From assembly GCA_039922495.1 (NCBI GenBank), contig JBDTEO010000020.1:62001-126000 (forward strand): a DNA stretch of 64,000 nt, read 5' to 3'. Positions within the stretch are counted from its first letter, which is position 1, and each line of letters starts with the position of its first letter. The stretch is from JALYYC01 sp039922495. Lineage in GTDB: Bacteria > Chloroflexota > Dormibacteria > CF-121. A program made the position numbers and the translations under genes. Below the pieces are notes generated by a model that was not told the origin of the DNA, made no database searches, and saw only the letters and a list, made by a program, of their open reading frames with translations. Of this stretch, positions 34,859 to 43,003 are shown piece by piece.

Positions 34859-35713
34859 TTATCCGGCGGCCAGCGCTTCGGCGCCGCCCACGATCTCCAT
34901 CAATTCCTTCGTGATCGTCGCCTGCCGCACCTTGTTGCGCAGCAGCGTCAGGTCGTTGATCAGCTCGCCGGCATTGTCCGTGGCATTTCGCATCGCGACC
35001 ATCTGCGCGCTGTAGAAGCTGGCCTGGTTTTCCAGGACGGCTGCATAGACCTGCGCCTCGACGTAACGAGGCAGAAGCCGCGAAAGGACCTCTTCGGCCT
35101 CCGGCTCATAGAGATAATCGACCCGCGGCCCCTCCTTGCGCTCGGGCACTTTGACCGGGATCAGGATCGAGACCGTGGGTTCGAGCCTGGCTGTCGAGAC
35201 AAATTTCGTGTAGACGAGGGCCACCTCGTCGACGTTGCCGGCCATGTACTCGTCGACGGCCGCCGTGATCGCCGGCAGGACGTCCTTCAATTCGGGCCGG
35301 TCACCGAGTCCGGTGACCTCTGCCAGGATCGGGATGCGCAGCCGCCGGAAGAAATCGCGGCCTTTCCGCCCGATCGCATCGATCGAATTGCCCTCACCCT
35401 GCCTCAGGTAATTGAGCCCGACCCGGAAGGCGTTCACGTTCAGGCCTCCAGCCAGGCCACGATCGGCGGTGACGAGGATCAGGAGTCGCTTCTTGACCGG
35501 CCGCGGAACAAGGAACGGATGCTGGTAGCTGGTGACGCGGCTGGCGACCTCGGTCAATACCTCGGCAATCTTGTCCGCATACGGCCGAGCCGCCTCCGAG
35601 CGCGCCTGCGCCCGGCGCAGCTTCGACGCGGCCACGGCCTGCATGGCACGCGTGATCTGCTGCGTGTTCTTCATGCTGGCGATGCGGCGGCGAATCTCGG
35701 CGAGGGTGGCCAT
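34859..35713 (-). CDS. atpG: F-type ATP synthase subunit gamma
   Basis: This 284-residue central-stalk protein has the N-terminal helix with IRRRIASMKNTQQITRAMQA, LVTADRGLAGGLNVNAFR in the middle and the conserved C-terminal RNATDNAGELINDLTLLRNK. The two long terminal helices form the rotor coiled coil. It lies between atpA (10-base gap) and atpD (13-base gap) in the standard order. Confidence 0.97.
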   Translation of the reverse strand: MATLAEIRRRIASMKNTQQITRAMQAVAASKLRRAQARSEAARPYADKIAEVLTEVASRVTSYQHPFLVPRPVKKRLLILVTADRGLAGGLNVNAFRVGLNYLRQGEGNSIDAIGRKGRDFFRRLRIPILAEVTGLGDRPELKDVLPAITAAVDEYMAGNVDEVALVYTKFVSTARLEPTVSILIPVKVPERKEGPRVDYLYEPEAEEVLSRLLPRYVEAQVYAAVLENQASFYSAQMVAMRNATDNAGELINDLTLLRNKVRQATITKELMEIVGGAEALAAG

Positions 35714-35722
35714 GGCGGTCTC

Positions 35723-37339
35723 TTATTGCCCCTTCTTGCTCTCGCGCTCGGTGGCCGCTCGTGCACCCTGGAGCGCGCCACCCTTCGGTGCCGGCGGCTC
35801 CGGTTTCTCCGCGGCCGGCTTCGGTTTCTGCACCAGCGGGCTCGACTTCTTGAACTCATCGAGCGCGGCACGCAACCGCTTCTCGGTATCGTCGGAGATC
35901 GCCTTCTCCTTGGTGATCGCCTGTTCGAGCTCGGCGTGCGAGCTGCTGAGAAAGCGCAGCAGTTCCTTTTCGAAGGCCTCGACCTTGTCGACGGGTACAT
36001 CGTCGAGGAAGCCGTTGGCGCCGGCGAAGAGCACGATCACCTGCTGGGCGATCGGCATTGGCTGATACTGGCCTTGCTTGAGGAGCTCAGTCATGCGCTT
36101 GCCGCGCTCGAGCTGGTCCCGAGTTCGCTTGTCCAGGTCGGACGCGAACTGCGCGAAAGCGGCCAGCTCTCGGTATTGCGTCAGGTCGAGACGAAGGCGC
36201 CCCGCCACCTGCCGGATGGCCTTGATCTGGGCCGCGCCGCCGACGCGGGACACCGAAAGTCCGGTCGAGATTGCCGGGCGGATGCCGGCGTAGAAGAGAT
36301 CCGTGAGGAGGTAGATCTGGCCGTCCGTGATCGAGATGACGTTGGTCGGGATGTAGGCGGAGATGTCCCCAGCAAGTGTTTCGATGATTGGCAGGGCGGT
36401 CAGCGAGCCGCCACCGTTTTCCTTGCTCATCCGCGCGGCCCGTTCGAGCAGCCGGGAGTGGAGATAAAAGACATCGCCGGGGTAGGCCTCGCGCCCTGGT
36501 GGACGGCGCAGCAGCAGCGAAATCTGGCGGTAGGCCCACGCGTGTTTCGAAAGATCGTCGTAGACCAGCAGGGCATCCTTCCCCTGATCCATGAAGTATT
36601 CGCCCATCGAGCAGCCGGCGTAGGGCGCGATGTACCACAGCGGCGCCGGGTCGCTGGCGGTAGCCGCCACAATGATCGTGTACTCGAGGGCGCCGTGCTC
36701 CTCGAGCGTGGCGGCAACCTGCGCGACCGTCGCGGCGCGCTGCCCGATCGCGACATAAATACAGATGACGCCCTGACCCTTCTGGTTGATGATGGTGTCG
36801 AGGGCGATCGCGGTCTTCCCGGTTTGCCGGTCACCGATGATCAGCTCGCGCTGCCCGCGGCCAATCGGGATCATGGCATCGATTGCCTTGATGCCGGTCT
36901 GGAGCGGCGTATCGACCGGCTGACGGGTAATCACGCCCGGAGCGACTTTTTCGATCGGCGCGAATTTCGTCGTCTCGATCGGCCCCTTGCCATCGATCGG
37001 CTCTCCGAGCGGATTCACCACGCGGCCCACAAGCGCCTCGCCAACCGGGACCTGCATGATCTTGCCTGTAGTGCGAACCTCGTCGCCCTCTTTGATCTCC
37101 TCGAAGGGTCCGAGGATGATCGCACCCACCGAGTCCTCCTCCAGGTTGAAGGCCACGCCTTTGGTGCCACCCTTGAACTCGAGCAACTCCAAAGCCTGCG
37201 CCCCCTTCAACCCGTAGATCTGGGCGATGCCGTCGCCGACCTCGGTCACGATGCCAACGTCGGCCGCGAGGATCGGCACATCGAAGTCTTTGATTCGCTT
37301 CTTGATCAGGCTACTGATTTCTTCTGACTTGATTCCCAA
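35723..37339 (-). CDS. atpA: F-type ATP synthase subunit alpha with C-terminal extension
   Basis: This 538-residue subunit has the N-terminal DVGIVTEVGDGIAQIYGL barrel, Walker A GDRQTGKT at 169-176 and ATASDPAPLWYIAPYAG near 306-322. The canonical fold ends near DEFKKSS at about 499. A further 40 residues, rich in Pro, Lys and Ala (KPKPAAEKPEPPAPKGG), follow. Mycobacterial alpha subunits also carry a C-terminal extension that suppresses ATP hydrolysis; a similar role here is inference. Confidence 0.97.
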   Translation of the reverse strand: MGIKSEEISSLIKKRIKDFDVPILAADVGIVTEVGDGIAQIYGLKGAQALELLEFKGGTKGVAFNLEEDSVGAIILGPFEEIKEGDEVRTTGKIMQVPVGEALVGRVVNPLGEPIDGKGPIETTKFAPIEKVAPGVITRQPVDTPLQTGIKAIDAMIPIGRGQRELIIGDRQTGKTAIALDTIINQKGQGVICIYVAIGQRAATVAQVAATLEEHGALEYTIIVAATASDPAPLWYIAPYAGCSMGEYFMDQGKDALLVYDDLSKHAWAYRQISLLLRRPPGREAYPGDVFYLHSRLLERAARMSKENGGGSLTALPIIETLAGDISAYIPTNVISITDGQIYLLTDLFYAGIRPAISTGLSVSRVGGAAQIKAIRQVAGRLRLDLTQYRELAAFAQFASDLDKRTRDQLERGKRMTELLKQGQYQPMPIAQQVIVLFAGANGFLDDVPVDKVEAFEKELLRFLSSSHAELEQAITKEKAISDDTEKRLRAALDEFKKSSPLVQKPKPAAEKPEPPAPKGGALQGARAATERESKKGQ

Positions 37340-37356
37340 TTGTTCTCCTCGCCCTT

Positions 37357-37890
37357 TTATCGCAGTAGGTCTTCACGAAGCCGCTTCAATCGCGTCCGGA
37401 CGCTCGCGTCCACGAGATGGTCGCCGATTTGGATCGTCACGCCGCCAATCAATGCCGCATCGGTCCGGAAGCCCAGTTTCACTTTGCGATCGAGTTTCCG
37501 GCTCAACTGCTGCTCGTATCGCTTGCGCTCGGCTTCGTCGAGTGGGATCGCCGTCGTCATCATGGCGGTCACGATTCCCGACGCCTCATCGGCCAGGCGC
37601 TCGTATTCGTCCCGGATCGCGGGCATATCGCGCGTGCGTTGGTGTTCGATCAGGAGCCGCATCAGATTCAGGGTCTCGGGCCGCATCTCGGGCGCGAGTC
37701 GCGCGGCAAGGTCCATCCGGCGTTTGAGGTCGACGGCTGGGTTCTGAAACGCGGCCTGCAGGACATCGTCGGCGAGCAGCTCGTCGAGCTTCGCGACCTC
37801 TGCCCGCCAGGTATCGATCGCCTTCTCCTCCTGCGCCAGCTGGAAGATGCCCACGGCGTAGCGACGACCGATGCTGCTGGCGCTAGGCAT
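37357..37890 (-). CDS. atpH: F-type ATP synthase subunit delta
   Basis: This 177-residue peripheral-stalk subunit has the N-terminal helical domain opening IGRRYAVGIFQLAQEEKAID, and the C-terminal LSRKLDRKVKLGFRTDAALI-GGVTIQIGDHLVDASVRTRL signature. It links alpha subunits to the b dimer. The start overlaps atpF by 8 bases. Confidence 0.95.
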   Translation of the reverse strand: MPSASSIGRRYAVGIFQLAQEEKAIDTWRAEVAKLDELLADDVLQAAFQNPAVDLKRRMDLAARLAPEMRPETLNLMRLLIEHQRTRDMPAIRDEYERLADEASGIVTAMMTTAIPLDEAERKRYEQQLSRKLDRKVKLGFRTDAALIGGVTIQIGDHLVDASVRTRLKRLREDLLR

Positions 37891-38389
37891 GCAGCTCCGC
37901 CTCCTGGATCGCCTGGTCGATCAGCTTGCGATGTTTCGCGGGGTCCAACGTTTCCCCGATCACCCGGCTCGCGACCATCACGGCCAGGTCCGCGACCTCC
38001 GCCCGGAGACTCTGCATCGCGCGTTCCCGCTCCTGACCGATTTCCTTCTTGGCCTGGGCAATAATCTGGTTCGCCTGTTCCCTGGCGTTGCCCTCGAGCT
38101 CCTGGCGCAAGCTCTCCCCCATTCGCTGCGCCTGGTCCACCATCTTCTGGGCTTCCTGGCGCGCCTCTTCCAGCTTGGCCCGGTACTCCTGCTCGGCCGC
38201 CTCACGGTCACGCTTGGCACGGTCAGTCGCCTCGATTCCCTCCTGGATCCGCGCACGCCGCGCCTCGAGCATTTTGACCAGTGGACCCCAGGCGACGAGC
38301 GACAGAATGGCGAGCATCGCCAAAAAGACCAGGAGCTGGGCAATCAGCGTCCCGTTGATGGTCAGGAGTCCGGCGTCGAGCAGGATCAC
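37883..38389 (-). CDS. atpF: F-type ATP synthase subunit b
   Basis: This 168-residue protein has one N-terminal membrane helix (AQLLVFLAMLAILSLVAW) and a long Arg/Glu/Gln-rich helix, the dimeric stator stalk. The GTG start overlaps the atpE stop (GTGA), so the two are coupled. Only one b gene is present, so the stator should be a homodimer. Confidence 0.95.
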   Translation of the reverse strand: MILLDAGLLTINGTLIAQLLVFLAMLAILSLVAWGPLVKMLEARRARIQEGIEATDRAKRDREAAEQEYRAKLEEARQEAQKMVDQAQRMGESLRQELEGNAREQANQIIAQAKKEIGQERERAMQSLRAEVADLAVMVASRVIGETLDPAKHRKLIDQAIQEAELHA

Positions 38390-38652
38390 TTGCCGGTGAT
38401 TTGTGCCAACAGCGGATTGGCGAACACGAGGAACAAGCCCAGGCCCAGGCCGATGATCGGCAACGCTTCGATGAAGCCGATGCCAATGACCATCAGGATG
38501 AAGAGCCGGCCCTGCATCTCCGGTTGGCGGGCGGTGCCTTCGACCGTGCGACTCGAGACCAGTCCGTCACCGATTCCCGCGCCAAGCGCGCTCAATCCCA
38601 GTAAGAGTCCGAACGCGATGACGGTCGCACCCAAGACGATTGCTCGTTCCAA
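38386..38652 (-). CDS. atpE: F-type ATP synthase subunit c
   Basis: This 88-residue protein has two helices joined by the polar loop ARQPEMQGR. The ion-binding carboxylate is Glu62 in GFIEALPII. Asp29 occupies the position of the sodium ligand Gln32 of Ilyobacter, and Ala-Leu follow Glu62 in place of Ser-Thr, so proton rather than sodium coupling is expected. TTG at 38652 is the start, supported by AAGGAGG 7 bases upstream, the strongest ribosome site in the operon, as suits a subunit needed in many copies. Confidence 0.96.
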   Translation of the reverse strand: MERAIVLGATVIAFGLLLGLSALGAGIGDGLVSSRTVEGTARQPEMQGRLFILMVIGIGFIEALPIIGLGLGLFLVFANPLLAQITGK

Positions 38653-38670
38653 CCTAATCCTCCTTGATTC

Positions 38671-39372
38671 CTATGCGTGTCCTGATTCCACGTCCGTCGC
38701 GACTGCAATGTACGAGATCGTTAGCACCGTGAAGATGAAGGCCTGGACCGCGCCCACGAAGAGGCTGAAGAGGGTCCAGGCGGCGCCGGGCAACCAGGAT
38801 ATCCAGGTGGGCACCAGCAGGATGATCAGGGTGAGCAAGAGCTCGCCGACGAAGATATTGAAGTACAGCCGGAAGGAGAGCGTCAGGGGCTTGGCGAGCT
38901 CGTCGATGACGGTCAGCGGAAAGAACGGTGGCTGCAGCAATAGATGCTTGAGGTAGCCGCCGAATCCGCGTTTCTTGATGCTGTAGAACTGCACCAGGAC
39001 GAAGGCCATCAGCGCCAGGCCGAGGGTCGTATTCCAATCGTTGGTCGGTGACTTCAGCGTCGGAATCAGGCCGAGCCAATTAGCGATCAGCAGGAAGGTG
39101 AACAGGGTGATCGCCAGGGGCGCGAGCGCGATCCCGCGACCCTCCAGCGTTTCTTCGGTCAGATTGCCGATGTACTCGACCAGCGCTTCGGTCGCGTTCT
39201 GCAGCGGGCTCGGGATTCCCGGGTGCAACTGACGGCGGAGAATCACGGCGAACACGATCAAAAGCGCGCAGACGATCACCGTGTTGCGGATCGTGTCGAC
39301 GTTGAAGTCGATGCCCCCAATGCTGACCGTCGGATGCGTGACCTCGATCGCCAACCAGAGCAGGCTGGTCAC
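38671..39372 (-). CDS. atpB: F-type ATP synthase subunit a
   Basis: This 233-residue membrane protein has about five to six helices. The essential Arg168 lies in LAKPLTLSFRLYFNIFVGE, facing the c-ring, and Gln210 in LFVGAVQAFIFTVL matches the conserved C-terminal helix. It forms the proton half-channels. The GTG start overlaps the atpI stop by 4 bases. Confidence 0.96.
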   Translation of the reverse strand: MTSLLWLAIEVTHPTVSIGGIDFNVDTIRNTVIVCALLIVFAVILRRQLHPGIPSPLQNATEALVEYIGNLTEETLEGRGIALAPLAITLFTFLLIANWLGLIPTLKSPTNDWNTTLGLALMAFVLVQFYSIKKRGFGGYLKHLLLQPPFFPLTVIDELAKPLTLSFRLYFNIFVGELLLTLIILLVPTWISWLPGAAWTLFSLFVGAVQAFIFTVLTISYIAVATDVESGHA

Positions 39373-39746
39373 GATGGCACCCCCGACCTGCGCAGCAGCT
39401 GGCAGCCGGAGGCAGCCGCCGCGACCGGAAAGAGCCCGTACCCAATGACGGCCCCGACCGGGTTGACGTGGCCGACAATCAGGATCACGCCGAGCAAGAG
39501 CGCCACCAGGAGGAAGCGGATGAACGCCACCGCCTGGATGCCGCGGGCACTGATCGTCTGCCCCATCAGACGCGTGGCGCTGGACACCATCCAGGTCAGA
39601 TTCACCAGGCCGAGCATGCCGCCGGCAAGCAAGCCGGACACGGCCGAGGCGTGGCCCAGCAGCAGCAAGACCGCGGTCACCGCCCCCAGCGCCGCCGCCA
39701 GCATGACGCCCGTGCGGAGCTGGAATCGGCGCAGCTCACTGACCAC
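39369..39746 (-). CDS. atpI: AtpI-like ATP synthase accessory protein
   Basis: This 125-residue protein has four hydrophobic segments, with AVSGLLAGGMLGLVNLTWM and FIRFLLVALLLGVILIVG. Size, topology and place directly before atpB match the ATP synthase I family, which helps assemble the c-ring. It overlaps the next upstream gene by 11 bases. Confidence 0.82.
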   Translation of the reverse strand: MVSELRRFQLRTGVMLAAALGAVTAVLLLLGHASAVSGLLAGGMLGLVNLTWMVSSATRLMGQTISARGIQAVAFIRFLLVALLLGVILIVGHVNPVGAVIGYGLFPVAAAASGCQLLRRSGVPS

Positions 39747-39972
39747 GCTTGATCTCCTTCAACACCATCCGGACCACGCTATACCCACCTGACAGGATCC
39801 CCAGCAGCAGACCGATCAGTAAAAACCACGGCGACGTGTGCAGCCACCGGTCGAGAAGCAGGCCGAGCCCGAGTCCCACCAGAACCGACGCGCCGAGTTG
39901 AAGTCCGATGCCGGACGCCATGCCCAAGGCAGCCAGCATGCTGGGATCCTCGCGCTTATCCGTCGGGGCCAT
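39736..39972 (-). CDS. atpZ: AtpZ-like small membrane protein
   Basis: This 78-residue protein has two hydrophobic helices (GIGLQLGASVLVGLGLGLLL and PWFLLIGLLLGILSGGYSVV) separated by DRWLHTSP, the AtpZ/F0F1-ATPase subunit (DUF2681-like small AtpI) pattern. It is the first gene of the ATP synthase operon. The ATG has CGGAGG at good spacing. AtpZ-type proteins act with AtpI, and a magnesium-linked role has been proposed. Confidence 0.82.
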   Translation of the reverse strand: MAPTDKREDPSMLAALGMASGIGLQLGASVLVGLGLGLLLDRWLHTSPWFLLIGLLLGILSGGYSVVRMVLKEIKRGQ

Positions 39973-40058
39973 CAGCGCCTCCGAGATTCGGCCTCAACCG
40001 CCCCAAGCTTATCAGGCGGTAAATTCGCGCCGCAATCGGGCCGGGGCCGTAAGCAGGC

Positions 40059-41147
40059 TCAACCTCGGCTGATCCGCCGGAAGCGGCGGACCATGATGAC
40101 GACAATCCCCAGGACGAGAAGAATGATGGCGCCCAGCAGCACCTTTTTGTGGCCGTACACAGCCAGGCCGAGGGCCGCGAAGATGGCCGTTCCGAAGTAG
40201 AAGACCAGCGCCGTCTCCCGAGGGCTCAACCCGTAATCGAGCAGGCGATGGTGCAGGTGTTCGGCATCCGGCGTCGCAATCGACTGGCCGCGCACCCGCC
40301 GCCGCAGGATGGCCCATCCGGTGTCCAGGATGGGGATCGTCAGGGCCACCACGGGAACCACCAGCGACAGGACGACCGCGACCTTCGCCAGCGAGAGGAT
40401 CGAAAGCGCGGCGAGCGTAAAGCCGAGGAAGTTGCTGCCCGTGTCGCCCATGAAGATCCGAGCCGGATGCCAGTTGAAGAGCAGGAAGCCAAGGCAGGCC
40501 CCGATCAACGACCCGGCCAGGATCACGATGTCCGGTCGCGACAGGTTAATCGCCGCCAGCAGGATGGCGGCGGCCACGATGGCCACCACCCCCGCCGCCA
40601 ACCCGTCGACGCCATCGATCAAGTTGATCGTGTTCTGCAGCGCGACGAACCAGAGCAGGCTGACCACGATTGAGACCGCGGGGATGAGGTCGATGATGTG
40701 ACCGAGGCCAACGAACTTGATCTCAATGCCGAAGCCCATCACGGCGAGCAGGGACGCCAGCACCTGGAAGCCGAGTTTGATCGCCGGCGGCACCCCACGG
40801 CGGTCGTCGAAGACCATCAGCGTCGTGATCAGGGCCGCCGAGAGCAGCAATCCCTCCGTCCGCCCGTTGGTCGAAAACAGCGCTGCCGAGAGGCCGAACC
40901 CGATGTACATGGCGAGGCCGCCGAGCAGCGGCGTGGGGCGCGCGTGGATCCGGCGCCCGCCCGGTTCCGCGACGGCCGCGAGGCGAAACGCCAGGAAGCG
41001 GACCGGAATGACGGCGACCGCCGTGATCACCAGGGCGACCAGCAACGGCCGCGCGGCCGGTGCGAACCTGGCAGGGGAAAACGTCGTCCAGAAGGTTGGA
41101 TCGTTGAAGATCGAGGCGGTCAGTACGGCAGTGGGAATCGTTCGCAC
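40059..41147 (-). CDS. WecA/TagO-like undecaprenyl-phosphate sugar-phosphate transferase
   Basis: This 362-residue protein has about eleven helices and the MraY/WecA loops: RPTPLLGGLAMYIGF, DDRRGVPP (catalytic Asp pair), NLIDGVDGLAAG, FNWHPARIFMGDTGSNFLGF and AEHLHHRLL. It would move GlcNAc-1-phosphate (or a similar sugar) from a UDP donor to undecaprenyl phosphate, starting a surface glycan that the WecG-like enzyme at 25411 could extend. The GTG start overlaps glyA by 28 bases. It lies 86 bases before the ATP synthase operon. Confidence 0.93.
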   Translation of the reverse strand: MRTIPTAVLTASIFNDPTFWTTFSPARFAPAARPLLVALVITAVAVIPVRFLAFRLAAVAEPGGRRIHARPTPLLGGLAMYIGFGLSAALFSTNGRTEGLLLSAALITTLMVFDDRRGVPPAIKLGFQVLASLLAVMGFGIEIKFVGLGHIIDLIPAVSIVVSLLWFVALQNTINLIDGVDGLAAGVVAIVAAAILLAAINLSRPDIVILAGSLIGACLGFLLFNWHPARIFMGDTGSNFLGFTLAALSILSLAKVAVVLSLVVPVVALTIPILDTGWAILRRRVRGQSIATPDAEHLHHRLLDYGLSPRETALVFYFGTAIFAALGLAVYGHKKVLLGAIILLVLGIVVIMVRRFRRISRG

Positions 41148-42379
41148 AGCGCCCGGCTCCGGGCGCGTACCTGCTCGTGGACGGTCCGGTCATCGATGTG
41201 CAAAAGCAACTCGGCCACCATGTCGGCGATCTGCGTCATTTCGGATTGGCCCATCCCCCGGGTCGTGACGGACGGACTGCCGAGCCGGATGCCACTGGGG
41301 TTGAACTTGCTGGCAGTGTCGTAGGGGATCGAGTTTCGGTTGACGGTGATGCCGACGGCATCGAACGTGTCCTGGACCTTTTTTCCGGTCAGATTGAGCG
41401 GCCGCAGGTCGACCATCATCAGGTGATTGTCGGTTCCACCGCTCACCAACCGCAGGCCGTGACGGGACAATCCCTCCGCCAGGGTCTTCGCATTCGACAC
41501 CACCCGCTGCGCATAGGTCTTGAACTCCGGCGTCTTCCATTGCTGCAGCATCACCGCCTTGCCGGCGATGGCGTGATTCAGCGGGCCGCCCTGGATGCCG
41601 GGGAACACGCTCTTGTCGACGTCGGCCGCGTATTTCGCCTTGCAGAGGATCATCGCGCCCCAGGGCCCGCGCATCGTCTTGTGCGTCGTGAAGCTCACCA
41701 GGTCGGCATGGGGCACCGGACTCGGATGGGCGCCGCCCGCGACCAGCCCGGCGAAATGCGCCATGTCGACAAAGAAGACCGCATCGATGGAGCGCGCGAT
41801 CGCCGCCATCCGCTCGAAGTCGAGAATCCGGGGGTAGGCGCTGTAGCCGGCAAGCAGCATCTTCGGCCGAACCTCGTTCGCCTGGCGTTCGAGGAGGTCA
41901 TAGTCGATCCGCTCCGTTTCGCGGTCGACGCCGTAGGGCACGACGTGATATAGCTTGCCGGAGAAGTTGACGGGACTTCCGTGGCTCAGGTGCCCGCCCA
42001 TGCTGAGGTCCATTCCGAGGACGGTGTCCCCTGGCTTGAGGACGCTGGCGTAGACGGCGTAGTTGGCGGTGGTCCCACTGTGCGGCTGCACGTTGGCGTG
42101 CTCCGCGCCAAACAACGCCTTGGCCCGCTCGATCGCCAGCGTCTCGATCACATCGACGTTCTCGCAGCCGCCGTAATACCGCTTTCCTGGATAGCCTTCC
42201 GCGTACTTGTTGTTGAGAAGGGATCCGAGCGCCTGGAGCACCGCCGGGCTGGCGATGTTTTCCGAGGGGATGAGCTCGAGCGTGTACTGCTGGCGCTCGA
42301 ACTCCGCCTGGATGGCGGCGGCCACCTCCGGGTCGACCGCGTCGATCCGGCTGGTCAGGTCGCGGGCCGCCTGCAGCAC
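41120..42379 (-). CDS. glyA: Serine hydroxymethyltransferase
   Basis: This 419-residue PLP enzyme converts serine and tetrahydrofolate to glycine and methylene-tetrahydrofolate. LELIPSENIASPAVLQALG and YAEGYPGKRYYGG are at the N-terminus. The PLP lysine lies in SFTTHKTMRGPWG, and RLGSPSVTTRGMG is near the C-terminus. The GTG at 42379 lacks a clear ribosome site, so the exact start is uncertain. Near its 3' end a near-perfect GC palindrome (41149-41166) lies just upstream of the wecA-like start. Confidence 0.96.
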   Translation of the reverse strand: MLQAARDLTSRIDAVDPEVAAAIQAEFERQQYTLELIPSENIASPAVLQALGSLLNNKYAEGYPGKRYYGGCENVDVIETLAIERAKALFGAEHANVQPHSGTTANYAVYASVLKPGDTVLGMDLSMGGHLSHGSPVNFSGKLYHVVPYGVDRETERIDYDLLERQANEVRPKMLLAGYSAYPRILDFERMAAIARSIDAVFFVDMAHFAGLVAGGAHPSPVPHADLVSFTTHKTMRGPWGAMILCKAKYAADVDKSVFPGIQGGPLNHAIAGKAVMLQQWKTPEFKTYAQRVVSNAKTLAEGLSRHGLRLVSGGTDNHLMMVDLRPLNLTGKKVQDTFDAVGITVNRNSIPYDTASKFNPSGIRLGSPSVTTRGMGQSEMTQIADMVAELLLHIDDRTVHEQVRARSRALCERFPLPY

Positions 42380-42412
42380 CCGCTCATTATCCGGAATCCT
42401 GCCGGTCGGCGA

Positions 42413-43003
42413 TCAGTGGCGGCGCAGCTCGGCTTCCGGGATCGCGCCGGCGCGAAGCACCCTGGCATCAGGGCCGGTCAGGTCGAGGATGGTCGATGGC
42501 TGTCCCAGCCGGCAGCCACCGCCGTCGAGCAGGATGTCGAGCTCGCCACCCAGGCCCGCCAACACCGCCTCGGCGTCCGACGGAGGCGGCTGGCCCGCCC
42601 GGTTGGCGCTACTGCTCGCGATCGGTTCCCCGAGCGCGGCCAGGAGTGCGATTGCCACTGGATGGTCGGGCGCGCGCGCGGCGATGGTCTCGCCAGGAAC
42701 TCCTGACCGCGAGGGGAGCACGAGGGTGAGCGGACCCGGCCAGAACCGACCGATCAACGCCATCGCCTCAGGCGAGAGGGTCGCGACCTCGGCGAAATGA
42801 TCGGCCCCCGTCACCAGCAACACCAGTGGTTGCGAGGACGGTCGGCGCTTGACCTGGTACAACCGGTGTACCGCGGCCGGGTCGGACGCGCGGGCCCCGA
42901 CGGCGTAGAGCGTGTCGGTCGGAAAAGCGACCACCGCGCCCTCTCGGAGACGAGCCGCGGTTCGCGCGATCGATGCCGGGTCGGCCGCCCAGCGCTCGGT
43001 CAT
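42413..43003 (-). CDS. tsaC: TsaC/Sua5 threonylcarbamoyl-AMP synthase
   Basis: With the ATG at 43003 (ATGA overlap with prmC) this is 196 residues, the short YrdC/TsaC form. It has GAVVAFPTDTLYAVGARA, the KRR motif in LYQVKRRPSSQPL and the SSSANRAGQPPP segment. It makes threonylcarbamoyl-adenylate for the t6A modification at position 37 of ANN-decoding tRNAs. Placement next to prfA and prmC is common in Firmicutes and relatives. Confidence 0.93.
   Translation of the reverse strand: MTERWAADPASIARTAARLREGAVVAFPTDTLYAVGARASDPAAVHRLYQVKRRPSSQPLVLLVTGADHFAEVATLSPEAMALIGRFWPGPLTLVLPSRSGVPGETIAARAPDHPVAIALLAALGEPIASSSANRAGQPPPSDAEAVLAGLGGELDILLDGGGCRLGQPSTILDLTGPDARVLRAGAIPEAELRRH

Noticed and set aside
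34490..37327. A 945-codon open frame on the plus strand across atpD, atpG and atpA
   Set aside because: It is antisense to three certain genes. High GC makes stop codons rare in the opposite strand, and the translation is low-complexity with no domain.
38386..38652. Sodium-coupled ATP synthase c subunit
   Set aside because: The Ser-Thr after the carboxylate and the helix-1 Gln needed for sodium binding are replaced by Ala-Leu and Asp.
41149..41166. GC palindrome as a terminator between glyA and the wecA-like gene
   Set aside because: It lies inside the glyA coding sequence and overlaps the next start, with no U-run; codon choice in a GC-rich gene explains it equally well.
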